Below, one piece after another: positions 15,203 through 23,248 of a stretch of 24,546 bases of DNA. The translations under genes and the position numbers were made by a program. The notes below the pieces were generated by a model, which was not told the origin of the DNA, did not search any database, and worked only from the letters and a program-made list of their open reading frames with translations. The number at the start of each line of letters is the position of its first letter. The first letter of the stretch is position 1. Source of the DNA: DATMNI01 sp035570275 (GTDB lineage Bacteria > Acidobacteriota > Terriglobia > Bryobacterales > Bryobacteraceae); NCBI GenBank assembly GCA_035570275.1, contig DATMNI010000234.1:1-24546 (forward strand), in the 5' to 3' direction.

Positions 15203-15380
15203 CTACGCCACCCCGGCCTTGCGCATCACTGCCAGGGTCCGGCCATGCCGGCTTCCCGCCGGTGAGCGACCCGTTCATCGAAATGTACATGCCCACGGCC
15301 GCGCCCGGAACCGGCACCGCGCGTCCCAGGGCGCAACCCAGCGCCGCCGCGGTTCTTGCGAAATCTCTGCGATTCATCAT
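15203..15380 (-). pseudogene. Remnant of a Tat-exported sugar phosphate isomerase/epimerase gene (both ends, middle deleted)
   Basis: From ATG 15380 or 15377 the frame reads MNRRDFARTAAALGCALG, a Tat-type signal, then the usual barrel opening GMYISMNGSLTGGKPAWP. The frame is then lost. One base over, the sequence reads LAVMRKAGVA-stop (stop at 15203-15205), which looks like the C-terminal helix of the same family. The 200-250 residues expected between are missing. This fits an internal deletion that left only the ends. The lepB ATG follows one base after this stop, so the remnant may still carry lepB's promoter. Confidence 0.6.
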
Positions 15381-15523
15381 GGCTACTCCCGTGTTCGGGA
15401 AGGAAGCTGGATTATACTGCCGGAGCCACGGGGGGAAAAAGGGGCGGCATTCGGGGCATTCGGGGCAGCATTCGAGTTACCCGGGAGAAACCGAATGACT
15501 CCGGTTTGCGTCTGCCACACATT

Positions 15524-16639
15524 ATGATACGTCAGGCGTTCATTTGTCAGGCGTTCCGTGCCTGGGCTCTCCTCCTGACTCTGGCGGTGCTGGTTCGGGC
15601 ACAGGGCGATGCTGCCGCAAAGATAACTCAGGTCAACCGGATCGTAGAGTCTGCCTTCAAGGCCACCGGTTGCCCAGGGCTGTCGGTGGCGGTCTCGGCA
15701 CGCAACAGGATTATCTATTCCAAGGCGATGGGCTTCTCCGACATCGAGCAGAACGTGCCCCTCCGGACGGATAGCGCGCACCGTCTGGCTTCTCTTTCGA
15801 AACCGGTAACCGGAACCATCGTCATGGACCTTGTCCAGTCAGGCCGATTGCAGCTTGACACTCCCGTGAAGACTTATCTGGCGGATTTGCCCACGGCCTA
15901 CGACAGGGTAACCGTTCGACACCTGCTCAGTCATCAAGCGGGGGTGCGAGGCTACCGTGACACGGAAGAAGTTTTCAGCTCGGTCCATTACGCGACATCG
16001 CGAGACGCACTCCGGGCTTTCGTGAATGACCCGCTTCTGTTCGAGCCGGGAACGAACACGGAATACTCCACCTTTGGCTTCACGATGGCCGGGGCTGTCG
16101 CCGAAGGGGCGACACGAGAGACATTCCAGGATCTATCGAAGGACTTTTTTCGCCGGTACGGCATAACAGGTTTCGATCTCGACGACCCCCGGGCCATCGT
16201 CGCCAAACGAGTCCGGGGGTACTTAGTGGACACTCACGGCAAGATCGCCAATACACGTGCCTATGATGCGAGCAATAAGTACCCAGGGGGCGGCTTCACG
16301 GCATCCGCGGAAGACTATCTTCGCTTTGCCATTGCAGTTGGTTCCGGCCACGTCTTGAAGCCGGAAACGCTGCGGCAGATCTGGACTCCTCAACAGACCT
16401 CCGATGGAACCAACAGCCCATTCGGTCTGGGTTGGGGTATTTCGCAACTGGAAGGGCGAAGAATGGTGGGATTCAACGGCTTGCAGCCGTCGGCGACGGC
16501 TTCCACTCACTACTTTCCCCAGGAGGGTGTTGGAATCGTGCTGCTGTGTAATGCCGAGGTTACCGATGCCGAAGATGACCGGGATCTTTCTAAGTTGATG
16601 GCGGATCTGCAAAAGGAGCTCTTGTCCGAGCCGCGTTAG
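15524..16639 (+). CDS. Serine hydrolase of the beta-lactamase (class C/PBP) family, exported
   Basis: From ATG 15524 the product has 371 residues. A signal peptide (AFRAWALLLTLAVLVRAQG) is followed by a beta-lactamase-like domain: S90-L-S-K93 (LASLSKPVTG) is the catalytic SxxK; Y181-S-T (NTEYSTFGF) occupies the YxN position, with Thr replacing the usual Asn; and GFNG near residue 320 stands where HTG/KTG is expected. DTPVKTYLADLP, LLSHQAGVRGY and FEPGTNTEYS are typical of esterase/peptidase relatives rather than true beta-lactamases. It probably acts in the periplasm on D-amino-acid peptides or esters; antibiotic hydrolysis is not implied. The frame is open further upstream, but 15524 gives the signal peptide. 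Confidence 0.88.
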   Translation: MIRQAFICQAFRAWALLLTLAVLVRAQGDAAAKITQVNRIVESAFKATGCPGLSVAVSARNRIIYSKAMGFSDIEQNVPLRTDSAHRLASLSKPVTGTIVMDLVQSGRLQLDTPVKTYLADLPTAYDRVTVRHLLSHQAGVRGYRDTEEVFSSVHYATSRDALRAFVNDPLLFEPGTNTEYSTFGFTMAGAVAEGATRETFQDLSKDFFRRYGITGFDLDDPRAIVAKRVRGYLVDTHGKIANTRAYDASNKYPGGGFTASAEDYLRFAIAVGSGHVLKPETLRQIWTPQQTSDGTNSPFGLGWGISQLEGRRMVGFNGLQPSATASTHYFPQEGVGIVLLCNAEVTDAEDDRDLSKLMADLQKELLSEPR

Positions 16640-16641
16640 TC

Positions 16642-16698
16642 GCGCCATCTTCAGAGCCGCGCCATCTTCAGAGCCGCGACCGTAAGGGAGCGGTAGTC
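16642..16698. repeat. 17-bp direct repeat plus GAGCCGCGACCGTAAGGGAGCGG element
   Basis: GCGCCATCTTCAGAGCC occurs twice in tandem (16642-16658 and 16659-16675). It runs into GCGACCGTAAGGGAGCGG, whose reverse strand reads LPYGRGSE. From general experience, that word is scattered through intergenic DNA of Acidobacteria and Planctomycetes and often annotated as spurious small proteins. It is likely a dispersed repeat, not a gene. Confidence 0.6.
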
Positions 16699-16751
16699 GC
16701 AGCATGCATGATCGAGTTTATGAAACGGCGCACTTAGGGAAAGTTAAATGA

Positions 16752-16776
16752 TAAGCTGGACACTTGAGCCAGGCGC
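16752..16776. repeat. Left copy of a diverged direct repeat (TAAGCTGGACA...)
   Basis: TAAGCTGGACACTTGAGCCAGGCG here corresponds to TAAGCTGGACAATTTGAGTCAAGCG at 18082-18107. In both copies a second shared block follows, CAAGAAAGGCAGGCTCTCACG versus TAAGAAAGGCAAGATTTCACG. The two copies bracket the methyltransferase gene and could be the edges of an inserted segment. Confidence 0.5.
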
Positions 16777-16811
16777 GCAAGAAAGGCAGGCTCTCACGGT
16801 AGCGGCGATCT

Positions 16812-16878
16812 GGGACAATTTGTCCCGGAATAATTCTCAAACAAAGGACTTAGAGCCGACTTCAAGGACAATTTGTCC
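16812..16878. repeat. Pair of GGACAATTTGTCC palindromes
   Basis: GGGACAATTTGTCCC (16812-16826) and GGACAATTTGTCC (16866-16878) are near-identical palindromes with starts 54 bases apart. The half-word GGACAATTTG recurs in the repeat near 18088. They may be protein-binding sites or ends of a lost element. Confidence 0.55.
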
Positions 16879-17245
16879 CGTTTAGGTATGCGAGCCTAAT
16901 CCGGCGCCGGGCGTCTTCATCACCGGATCGAACCCCGGCACTTCGCGACGTTCAACCAGCGACCCTTGTACCCCACCGGCTTGGTGTTCCCGCGAGATCG
17001 CACGCAGCCGCGTCCACGCTCCCTCCCTCACCCCGGTTCTCCGTCCGCCACTTCGCGCACTTTTCCGGGCAGCGCATCGGGCGTGCAGGGCATCGACGGC
17101 GTGTCCCGGGTACCGCGACAGATTTGTGGGAAGGATTCCTTGCGTCCGTCGTCCAAAACGAGAGATCGGAATTCTGGGCTGACACTTATGATGAGGATCA
17201 AACCAGAGAAACCGGTTTTGGCCGTTGCCAGTCAGGAGACCTCGA
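16879..17245. other. Gene-poor stretch upstream of the methyltransferase
   Basis: Open frames exist on both strands, but none has a recognisable domain, a good SD or a plausible composition. Fragments on the minus strand might be remnants of an older gene, but I cannot assign them. An AGGAG SD near 17234-17238 belongs to the next gene. Confidence 0.4.
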
Positions 17246-18054
17246 ATGCCATCCTTACCCAAACTCATTTTGTCGGCGTGCCTCTACGCGGCGGCTCAGG
17301 AGCAGCCGAAGACGTCTGATCCCCATGAGCAGGAGCGGAAGGCCTATGACGAAATCAAATCTATTCCTCAAAAGGTGAGGTATTCAGCACCGGGCCCAAT
17401 GCCTTTATGGTACGGACGATCACTGGCCGACAGCCTGGGCGCGCTCTGGACGTAGCCATGGGACAAGGCCGGAATGCGCTGTGGCTGGCCTCGCAAGGAT
17501 GGGCTGTTACTGGCTTCGACATCTCCCCTGTGGCGATCGATCAGGTGCGGAAGGAGTCTCGAAAGCGTGGTCTGCAGATCGAAACATTTGTGATCCCGTA
17601 CGAACAGTTTGACTGGGGAAAGGAGAAATGGGATCTGATCGTGTTCTCATACTTCTTCCCGCAGGCCGCCTTGCCAATGGTCCGGGATTCATTGAAACCC
17701 GGAGGCCTGATCCTGGTCGAGGGATTTCACATAGACACCGCCAGGGTCCGGCCGTTGGGGGGCGGATATCACAATAACGAACTGTTTCAGGTGCTGCAAG
17801 ATTATCGAATGCTGGTGTACGAGGATGTCCAGGATCGGCAGGAGTGGGGGCTGCCTTACGGAGCCACCAATCGTCTGGTGCGCGCGCTGGCGCAGAAGAG
17901 CGTACCGTGGCCTCCTGGTTGTTCGTGGGAGGGTACGCACTACAAAGGCGGCGAATCCATGTGTTGGGGTGTGGCTCGGTGGGCGTGCGGCGCGGAAGGA
18001 TGGGAACACGCGGGACGGTGTACGCCAAGGCAACCAAAGCCCGACCTATTCTAA
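17246..18054 (+). pseudogene. Exported class I SAM-dependent methyltransferase with Cys-rich tail, one frameshift
   Basis: ATG 17246 follows AGGAG by 8 bases and begins with a signal-like segment (MPSLPKLILSACLYAAAQEQPK). The frame is lost between 17350 and 17382, at or near CTCAAAAGGTG. It resumes one frame over as GEVFSTGPNAFMVRTITGRQPG. The methyltransferase core follows: motif I ALDVAMGQGRNALWLA, motif II GFDISPVAID, WDLIVFSYFF, and LKPGGLILVEGFH. The last ~45 residues carry four cysteines in a regular pattern (C-SWEGTHYKGGESM-C-WGVARWA-C-GAEGWEHAGR-C), suggesting a small disulfide-bonded module. One inserted base restores a protein of about 269 residues. Pseudogene or sequence indel; the substrate is unknown. 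Confidence 0.72.
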
Positions 18055-18081
18055 GTCTATGGTAAGGCGCAGTCACAATAG

Positions 18082-18107
18082 TAAGCTGGACAATTTGAGT
18101 CAAGCGT
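18082..18107. repeat. Right copy of the diverged direct repeat (TAAGCTGGACA...)
   Basis: It matches 16752-16776 with a few substitutions and one extra base. The shared AAGAAAGGCA block follows at about 18140, some 30 bases further away than in the left copy. Confidence 0.5.
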
Positions 18108-18151
18108 AAGGTGGATGATCGGCTTGGAGTGTGGGATTTAAGAAAGGCAAG

Positions 18152-18184
18152 ATTTCACGCAAAGCCGCCAAGGCGCAGGGCAAG
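18152..18184. repeat. TTTCACGCAAAGCCGCCAAGGCGCA dispersed repeat
   Basis: This stretch translates as SRKAAKAQ on the plus strand. It is, from general experience, a very common intergenic word in Acidobacteria, Planctomycetes and other environmental genomes. It is annotated here as a dispersed repeat. A GC-rich hairpin (CCGCCTCGGCGG) lies further on, near 18237-18248. Confidence 0.55.
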
Positions 18185-18311
18185 GGCGGACTGTCCCGTA
18201 GTAGCGAGGAAGCGGGTAAGGTGAAATTCCCCGGGCCGCCTCGGCGGTGCCGGGCAGACCGGCATCCCTACCGCGACCCCCACAACAAGAGTAAACTGAT
18301 CGCTTCTCCCT

Positions 18312-20114
18312 ATGCAGCTTCACACCATCGATTGGATCATCGCCTTCTTTGCAATCGCCATCTGTTTTGTTCCCGCGCTGTTCTTTGGCAAGCGCTCGGG
18401 CAAGAACACCGCTGAATTCTTCGCGTCGGGCCGTTCGGTCCCGTGGTGGCTGGCGGGCATCTCCATGGTGGCCACCACCTTTTCCAGCGACACTCCCAAC
18501 CTGGTCGCCAACTTCGTCCGCACGCAAGGCGTCGCCGGCAATTGGCAATGGTGGGCCTTCACCCTCACCGGCGTGGCCACGGTATTCTTCTACGCCCGGC
18601 TATGGCGCCGCTCCGGCGTTCTCACCGACCTGGAATTCTACGAACTGCGCTACTCCGGCGCCGCCGCCAGCGCCGTCCGCGGCTTCCGCGCCGTCTACCT
18701 GGGCCTCTTCTTCAACTGCATCATCATGGCCACCGTGAACCTGGCGGCCTGCAAGATCGCCGCTATCCTGTTCGGGCTTCCGCGATGGCAAACGCTGCTC
18801 GCGGTCGGCCTGCTCAACGTCATCTTTGCTACCCATTCCGGCCTCTGGGGCGTGCTGGTCATCGACATGTTCCAGTTCTTTATTAAAATGACGGCGGTGA
18901 TCGGCGCCGCCTACTTTGCCGTCACGCTGCCGCAGGTGGGCGGGCTCAGCGGCCTGGTGGACAAGCTCTCCAACCTGAAAGGCCCGCACGGTCTGAACTA
19001 CCTCAGCCTGCTACCCGATTTCTCGAACAACTGGGACCTCGCCCTCGCAGTCTTCATCATGCCCATCGCCGTGCAGTGGTGGGCCGTCTGGTACCCCGGC
19101 GCCGAACCGGGCGGTGGCAGCTATATCGCGCAGCGCATGCTGGCTTCGAAATCCGAGAAGGACGCGCTCGGCGGCACCTTGTTCTTCAACGTCGCCCATT
19201 ATGTCCTGCGCCCGTGGCCATGGATTCTGGTGGGGCTGGCCTCGCTGATCGTCTACCCGGAACTGAGCGACATTCAAAAAGCCTTCCCGAATCTCGACCC
19301 CAGCCTCCTGGGGCACGACATCGCCTACCCGGCCATGCTGCGGTTCCTCCCCGCCGGCTGGGTCGGGCTGATGCTGGGAGGCCTGGTGGCAGCCAATTCC
19401 TCCACCATCCTGACCCACTTGAACTGGGGCGCGTCATACCTGGTTCACGATTTCTACCGCCGATTCCTAAACCGTAGCGGCACCGAAAAACACTACGTGC
19501 TGGCCGGCCGCATCGCCACCATCGGGCTCTTTCTCGGATCTTCCGCCATGGTCTTCGCGCTCGACACTGCCAAGGACAGCTTCGACCTCCTCTTGCAAGT
19601 GGGCGCCGGCACCGGATTGCTCTACCTGGTGCGCTGGTTCTGGTGGCGCGTCACGGCATGGTGCGAGATCGTGGCCATGATCAGTTCGTTTGGCGTTTCC
19701 ATCGTCTTCCTGATTCTGAAGAAGAACGGCATGGTCATCGACACCTCCAAGCAGCTCATGCTGACCATCGCCTGCACAACCGTCGGCTGGCTGATCACCG
19801 CGTATCTGGGTCCAGCCAACGACCCCGCGGTCCTGACGGAATTCTACAAGAAGGTGCGCCCCTTCGGCCCGGGCTGGCGTCACGTCCGGCTGCAGTTGGG
19901 CATTTCCGATGCCGAAGCCAAGGCCGACATCCGCGTGCAGAACATCCCGCAGGCGTTGGTCGGCTGGATCATGGGCTGCATTATGATCTGGTCGGCTCTC
20001 TTCACGGTTGGCAATTATCTGTACGGGCGCACCGGCTACGCTCTGGCGCTGTTTGCGGCCTTCCTGGTTAGCGGCGGGATCGTGGTGCGGATCGTGAAGC
20101 GAATCTGGGATTAG
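18312..20114 (+). CDS. Sodium:solute symporter (SSS family, SGLT-like)
   Basis: The product has 600 residues and about 13-14 membrane helices. It begins TIDWIIAFFAIAICFVPALFFGKRSGKNTAEFFASGRSVPWW; the last part (tAEFFaSGRsvpWWlaG) is the family's first conserved box. Then come SMVATTFSSDTPNLVANFVRTQG and YELRYSG, a WGVLVIDMFQFF helix, VQWWAVWYPGAEPGGGSYIAQRMLASKSEKDALGG (the SSS signature region) and GLVAANSSTILTHLNWGASYLVHDFYRRF. SSS proteins couple Na+ entry to uptake of sugars, amino acids or organic acids. The closest in layout are the sugar-type members (inference). No signal peptide, as expected. ATG 18312 gives the normal N-terminus. Confidence 0.93.
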   Translation: MQLHTIDWIIAFFAIAICFVPALFFGKRSGKNTAEFFASGRSVPWWLAGISMVATTFSSDTPNLVANFVRTQGVAGNWQWWAFTLTGVATVFFYARLWRRSGVLTDLEFYELRYSGAAASAVRGFRAVYLGLFFNCIIMATVNLAACKIAAILFGLPRWQTLLAVGLLNVIFATHSGLWGVLVIDMFQFFIKMTAVIGAAYFAVTLPQVGGLSGLVDKLSNLKGPHGLNYLSLLPDFSNNWDLALAVFIMPIAVQWWAVWYPGAEPGGGSYIAQRMLASKSEKDALGGTLFFNVAHYVLRPWPWILVGLASLIVYPELSDIQKAFPNLDPSLLGHDIAYPAMLRFLPAGWVGLMLGGLVAANSSTILTHLNWGASYLVHDFYRRFLNRSGTEKHYVLAGRIATIGLFLGSSAMVFALDTAKDSFDLLLQVGAGTGLLYLVRWFWWRVTAWCEIVAMISSFGVSIVFLILKKNGMVIDTSKQLMLTIACTTVGWLITAYLGPANDPAVLTEFYKKVRPFGPGWRHVRLQLGISDAEAKADIRVQNIPQALVGWIMGCIMIWSALFTVGNYLYGRTGYALALFAAFLVSGGIVVRIVKRIWD

Positions 20115-20116
20115 CA

Positions 20117-20176
20117 GCACGGGCATCCGCCAGTAGCTCGGGTTTCCCCTAGTAGCTCAGGCCTCCTGGCCCGTGC
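20117..20176. terminator. Inverted repeat with internal AGTAGCTC repeats downstream of the symporter
   Basis: Arms GCACGGGC (20117-20124) and GCCCGTGC (20169-20176) are perfect complements. The loop holds two copies of a TAGTAGCTC(A/G)GG word about 20 bases apart. It starts three bases after the symporter stop. It lacks a U-tract, so it is a weak intrinsic terminator candidate or a small repeat element. Confidence 0.45.
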
Positions 20177-20249
20177 GGGTTTCTGTTAAAGTCATAAGGA
20201 ACCCTCATTATCCGGAAACTCCCGTGACGTGGTCCGCGTCGCCATCAGG

Positions 20250-21776
20250 ATGGAACAGACAGTGACATTGCCGGCCGCGGGCCCTCAGCCCCTCTTGGCT
20301 GTGGGCGACCATCGGCGGTCCAGCACCAGGCCGGAGTTGCTTCTGCTTTTGGCATTGACCGCCGGAGCCGTGCTGATTCACGGATATCACGGCGGCGTTG
20401 AAGATGCCGAGATCTATCTGCCCGGCGTCTTAAAGCGCCTGAATCCCGCGCTGTTTCCGGCCAACGCCCAGTTCTTCAACTCCCACGCCGGCATGACGCT
20501 GTTTCCTACGTTGGTTTCGGGGTCAATCCGGCTATTGCATCTGCCGGTCGGAACGGTTCTGTTGTTGTGGTATGTGGCGACTATTTTCGCCCTATTGCTG
20601 GCCTGCTTCCGTGTTGCGCGCCTTTGTTTTCGCGAAAAGCACGTGGCGTGGTGTGGGGTCGCGGTGGTGGCATCGCTGCTCACGCTGCCGGTCGCCGGCA
20701 CGGCGCTCTACATCATGGACCAGTACGTGACGTCGCGCTCGTTTTCCACCGCGGCATCCATGCTGGCGCTGGCCGGCGTTCTGGAAAGGCGGTACCTGGC
20801 GGCCGGCATGTGGGTCGCCTTCACCGCTGCTATCCATCCGCTGATGGCGCTTTTCGTGGCTGTGCTCGTGGCGTTGCTCCTTGTGCTCGATTGGGCGGAG
20901 CACCTGAAGCCCCGGCAATCGGCAACGCTGTTGGCGTTTCTGCCGCTGAGCCTGTTTCCGCCCGTCTCCCAGATCTACCGGCAGGTTATCCAAGCCCATC
21001 CGTATTTCCTGATCACCAATTGGGCCTGGTATGAGTGGCTGGGCATGCTGGCGCCAATCGCCATCCTGGCGGCGATTGCGGTTATGTTGCGGCGGGGGCG
21101 CCACGGACCCATGGTGCGGCTGCTGAAAGCCCTGGTCGCATTCGAGGTGTTCTGGGTTGGGTGGGCGCTCGTGATCAGCGTTCCCGGTCCGATGGAACGC
21201 TGGGCCGAGATTCAGCCGATGCGCTGCCTGCTGCTGGTCTACATTCTGCTGTTCCTGCTGGGCGGCTGCCTGCTGGGAGAGTGGGTCTTGCGGCGGCGGG
21301 CCTGGCGGTGGGCAGTTTTGTTCGTGCCGCTCTGTGCCGGCATGGCGTTCGCGCAGGTGCAACTTTTTCCCGATTCGCGCCATCTGGAGTGGCCGTGGGG
21401 GTCCCCGGGGAACTTGTGGGTTGCGGGATTCGACTGGATCCGCACACACACGCCTCAGAATGCTTACTTTGCCCTGGATCCCGATTACGAGCGCTTGCCC
21501 GGCGAAGATGTGCACGGTTTCCGCGCCATCGCGCAACGCAGCATGTTGGCCGACAACGGCAAGGACTCGGGCGCCGTCAGCATGTTTCCGGGGCTGGCCG
21601 GCGAATGGAGCGAACAGGTGGAGGCCAGGCGTGGCTGGAAGCAATTTCAGCGCGCGGATTTTGCGAGGCTAAGGGCCCGTTACCGCGTGGACTGGGTGGT
21701 GCTGCAGCAGCCTGGAACACGCGGCCTGAGCTGTCCTTATCAGAACGATCGCATTCTGGTATGCCGCGTCGACTAA
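20250..21776 (+). CDS. Multi-pass membrane protein of unknown function
   Basis: From ATG 20250 (CAGGA just upstream; a GTG at 20229 is also in frame) the product has 508 residues. About ten hydrophobic helices cover residues 30-350 (LLLLLALTAGAVLIHGY, VGTVLLLWYVATIFALLLACF, MLAPIAILAAIAVML, CLLLVYILLFLLGGCLLG). Early in the chain is HGGVEDAEIYLPGVLKRLNPALFP, a GT-C-like lumenal loop with acidic residues. The C-terminal ~130 residues are soluble (NLWVAGFDWIRTHTPQNAYFALDPDYERLPGEDVHGFRAIAQRSML), resembling the tail of dolichol-phosphate-mannose-mannosyltransferase-like proteins that bind lipid-linked sugars. A glycosyltransferase-like role is only an inference. No partner genes are adjacent. 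Confidence 0.75.
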   Translation: MEQTVTLPAAGPQPLLAVGDHRRSSTRPELLLLLALTAGAVLIHGYHGGVEDAEIYLPGVLKRLNPALFPANAQFFNSHAGMTLFPTLVSGSIRLLHLPVGTVLLLWYVATIFALLLACFRVARLCFREKHVAWCGVAVVASLLTLPVAGTALYIMDQYVTSRSFSTAASMLALAGVLERRYLAAGMWVAFTAAIHPLMALFVAVLVALLLVLDWAEHLKPRQSATLLAFLPLSLFPPVSQIYRQVIQAHPYFLITNWAWYEWLGMLAPIAILAAIAVMLRRGRHGPMVRLLKALVAFEVFWVGWALVISVPGPMERWAEIQPMRCLLLVYILLFLLGGCLLGEWVLRRRAWRWAVLFVPLCAGMAFAQVQLFPDSRHLEWPWGSPGNLWVAGFDWIRTHTPQNAYFALDPDYERLPGEDVHGFRAIAQRSMLADNGKDSGAVSMFPGLAGEWSEQVEARRGWKQFQRADFARLRARYRVDWVVLQQPGTRGLSCPYQNDRILVCRVD

Positions 21777-21827
21777 CCCGCCCGGATGGCCATTTGCAAT
21801 TTGCTGCCGCTCTTTTCGCGCGGCCGG

Positions 21828-22565
21828 TTACACCTTCTCGACGATCGGAAGCAGCGCTTTGATGGATGTTTCGGTGGAGAACATCTTGCCCTTCGGGTCG
21901 CGCCAGTGGGTCTCTAGCGAAAACGTCCCCTGGTAGCCGTCTTTCAGCAACGCGCGGATGTGGCCGAGGTTATCGAACTCGCCCGCGCCCACGGCGGTCC
22001 AGACCACCTTGCCGTCCTGATGCTTGAAATCGCGCACGTGGACGTGGAAGATGCGGGCCGGGTCGAGTTTCCGGTAGCCATCGGGAAAAGACTGCTCGCC
22101 GGACTCGGCGGCGTTGTTGGGGTCCCAGGTCATGCCGACGTTGTCCTCTTTCACGTGTTTTAGCAATTCTCCGGCCTGGGCGCCGCTCCAGACGTAGCCG
22201 CCGCCGATGTTTTCAATGGCCAGGCGGAAGCCCTTGGCGCGGCGGGCGGCCTCGCGGGTCAGTTCATAAATGCGGGCATAGCTTTTGTCGGAGGGCGTCT
22301 CGCCGCGGCTAAATTGCCGAAGTGCCAGGTGATGCTGTCGAGAGTAAGGCTTATGTCCAGCCAGTGTCGCTGCCATCGCTCTGAGCCCCGGAGGAAGCCG
22401 AGCGATGTTTGCTGCGAAACTGTCTTCTTGGGAGTAGGGATCTCCCGCAGCACGGGCGGTCAAGAGTTCCTCAAGCTCCGTCTTGAGACCGGCGTCATCC
22501 TTCTCCAACGCTGACCATTGTCGAGGGTTGGACGTGTCGTCCACAGACCGAGTATAACCGAACAT
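21828..22565 (-). pseudogene. Chimeric ORF: unrelated 5' fragment fused to the C-terminal part of a sugar phosphate isomerase/epimerase
   Basis: The open frame gives 245 residues, but only residues ~86-245 look like a sugar phosphate isomerase/AP-endonuclease-2 barrel: RGETPSDKSYARIYELTREAARR, GFRLAIENIGGG, VGMTWDPNNAAESG, PARIFHVHVRDFKHQDGKVVWTAVGAGEFD, YQGTFSLETHWRDPKGK. The first ~110 residues expected of the barrel are missing. Residues 1-67 (SALEKDDAGLKTELEELLTA, FAANIARLPPGLRAMAAT) belong to another small protein whose continuation HWLDISLTLDSITWHFGN lies one frame over (22366-22313). A deletion seems to have joined the two genes near 22313, with a one-base shift near 22365. The fused product is unlikely to be an active isomerase. 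Confidence 0.65.
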
Positions 22566-22676
22566 AAATGACCTGCTCCGCTGGTGCAGCTAAGGGACCA
22601 ACCCTACGTATGCGATGTGAGGCGATCGCTGCTGTGGTGGGTTGGCTCCAAAATGGCGTTGTCCGGATAGGCGCTG

Positions 22677-23027
22677 CTACTTCGGCTCAACCCGCCCAAG
22701 GGCTTCATCGGTTGCCAAGTCCAACTCTTCCATCTCACTGTCGTCGAGATCCCGAATCTTGGTTTGCAGCGCAAATTTGGGAATCGCGCGCATCTGGAAT
22801 GCGAGAGCAACGGAGTCCTCGGGTGGCCCACCGGCCGACGAGGAGCTAATCAATGCGGTTCCGGCCAGGTTCGCCCGGTCAAGGTTCGTGGTGAGCGGGA
22901 CTACGAGAACCGATTGGAACGCCCGCGTTAACGTATCACTCTGCCAAATCACGACCGGCCTACGACCGGTCTGCTCCCTTGGTCGATACGCTCCGAGGTC
23001 TGCCCACCAGACCTCCCCTCACTTCAA
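22677..23027 (-). pseudogene. MazF-like toxin with a nonsense codon at position 3
   Basis: The frame reads TTG AAG TGA GGG GAG GTC TGG TGG, which would be M-K-stop-GEVWWADLGAYRPREQTGRRPVVIWQSDTLTRAF and so on. After the stop the sequence is a clean MazF/PemK-like protein: GEVWWADL opening, QTGRRPVVI, VLVVPLTTNLDRANLAGTALI, PPEDSVALAFQMRAIPKFALQ, a C-terminal acidic helix. Full length would be 116 residues. TGA could derive from CGA (Arg) by one C-to-T change. The only downstream start, GTG 22952, would drop the first 25 residues including the conserved beta strand, so the toxin is probably dead. The start overlaps the upstream antitoxin stop. Confidence 0.75.
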
Positions 23028-23248
23028 GTGCGCTCCGTTGCGTCGAGTTCGCCGGCCCACTCAGTAAGTCCCTGCTCCGCAAGAGCAAGGTCTTCCGCAT
23101 TCGCTGCCTTCACTAACCTCGCCAAATCCCAGCGGCTAGGATCCGGGCGTCGCACCACGATCAAGCTCACCTGCTCACCCGGACGAAGGCTCAACCTCTG
23201 CGCGGGACGGAGCACACCATCCTCGTATTGGGCTTCGACGACCCTCAC
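23024..23248 (-). CDS. DUF104 (AF2212-like) antitoxin
   Basis: The product has 74 residues from GTG 23248: MRVVEAQYEDGVLRPAQRLSLRPGEQVSLIVVRRPDPSRWDLARLVKAANAE and so on. The first 35 residues are the AF2212/DUF104 signature (V-x-A-x-Y-E-x-G-V-L-R-P, then L-x-L-x-x-G-x-x-V). Members are small beta-rich antitoxins usually found next to PIN toxins. The C-terminal helix (DLARLVKAANAEDLALAEQGLTEWAGELD) likely binds the partner. Its stop overlaps the MazF-like start. The open frame extends upstream to 23335 without family similarity, so 23248 is preferred. It now has a disabled partner. Confidence 0.72.
   Translation of the reverse strand: MRVVEAQYEDGVLRPAQRLSLRPGEQVSLIVVRRPDPSRWDLARLVKAANAEDLALAEQGLTEWAGELDATERT

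Noticed and set aside
16882..17268. 128-codon minus-strand ORF in the gene-poor stretch
   Set aside because: No domain, no SD, odd composition; it overlaps the start of the methyltransferase gene.
17350..17382. Programmed ribosomal frameshift in the methyltransferase gene
   Set aside because: CTCAAAAGGTG is not a canonical X-XXY-YYZ slippery site and no stimulatory structure is obvious; a simple indel is likelier.
23019..23021. Selenocysteine or programmed readthrough at the MazF-like TGA
   Set aside because: The residue expected here is Arg, no SECIS-like hairpin is evident just downstream, and codon 3 is an unlikely place for recoding.
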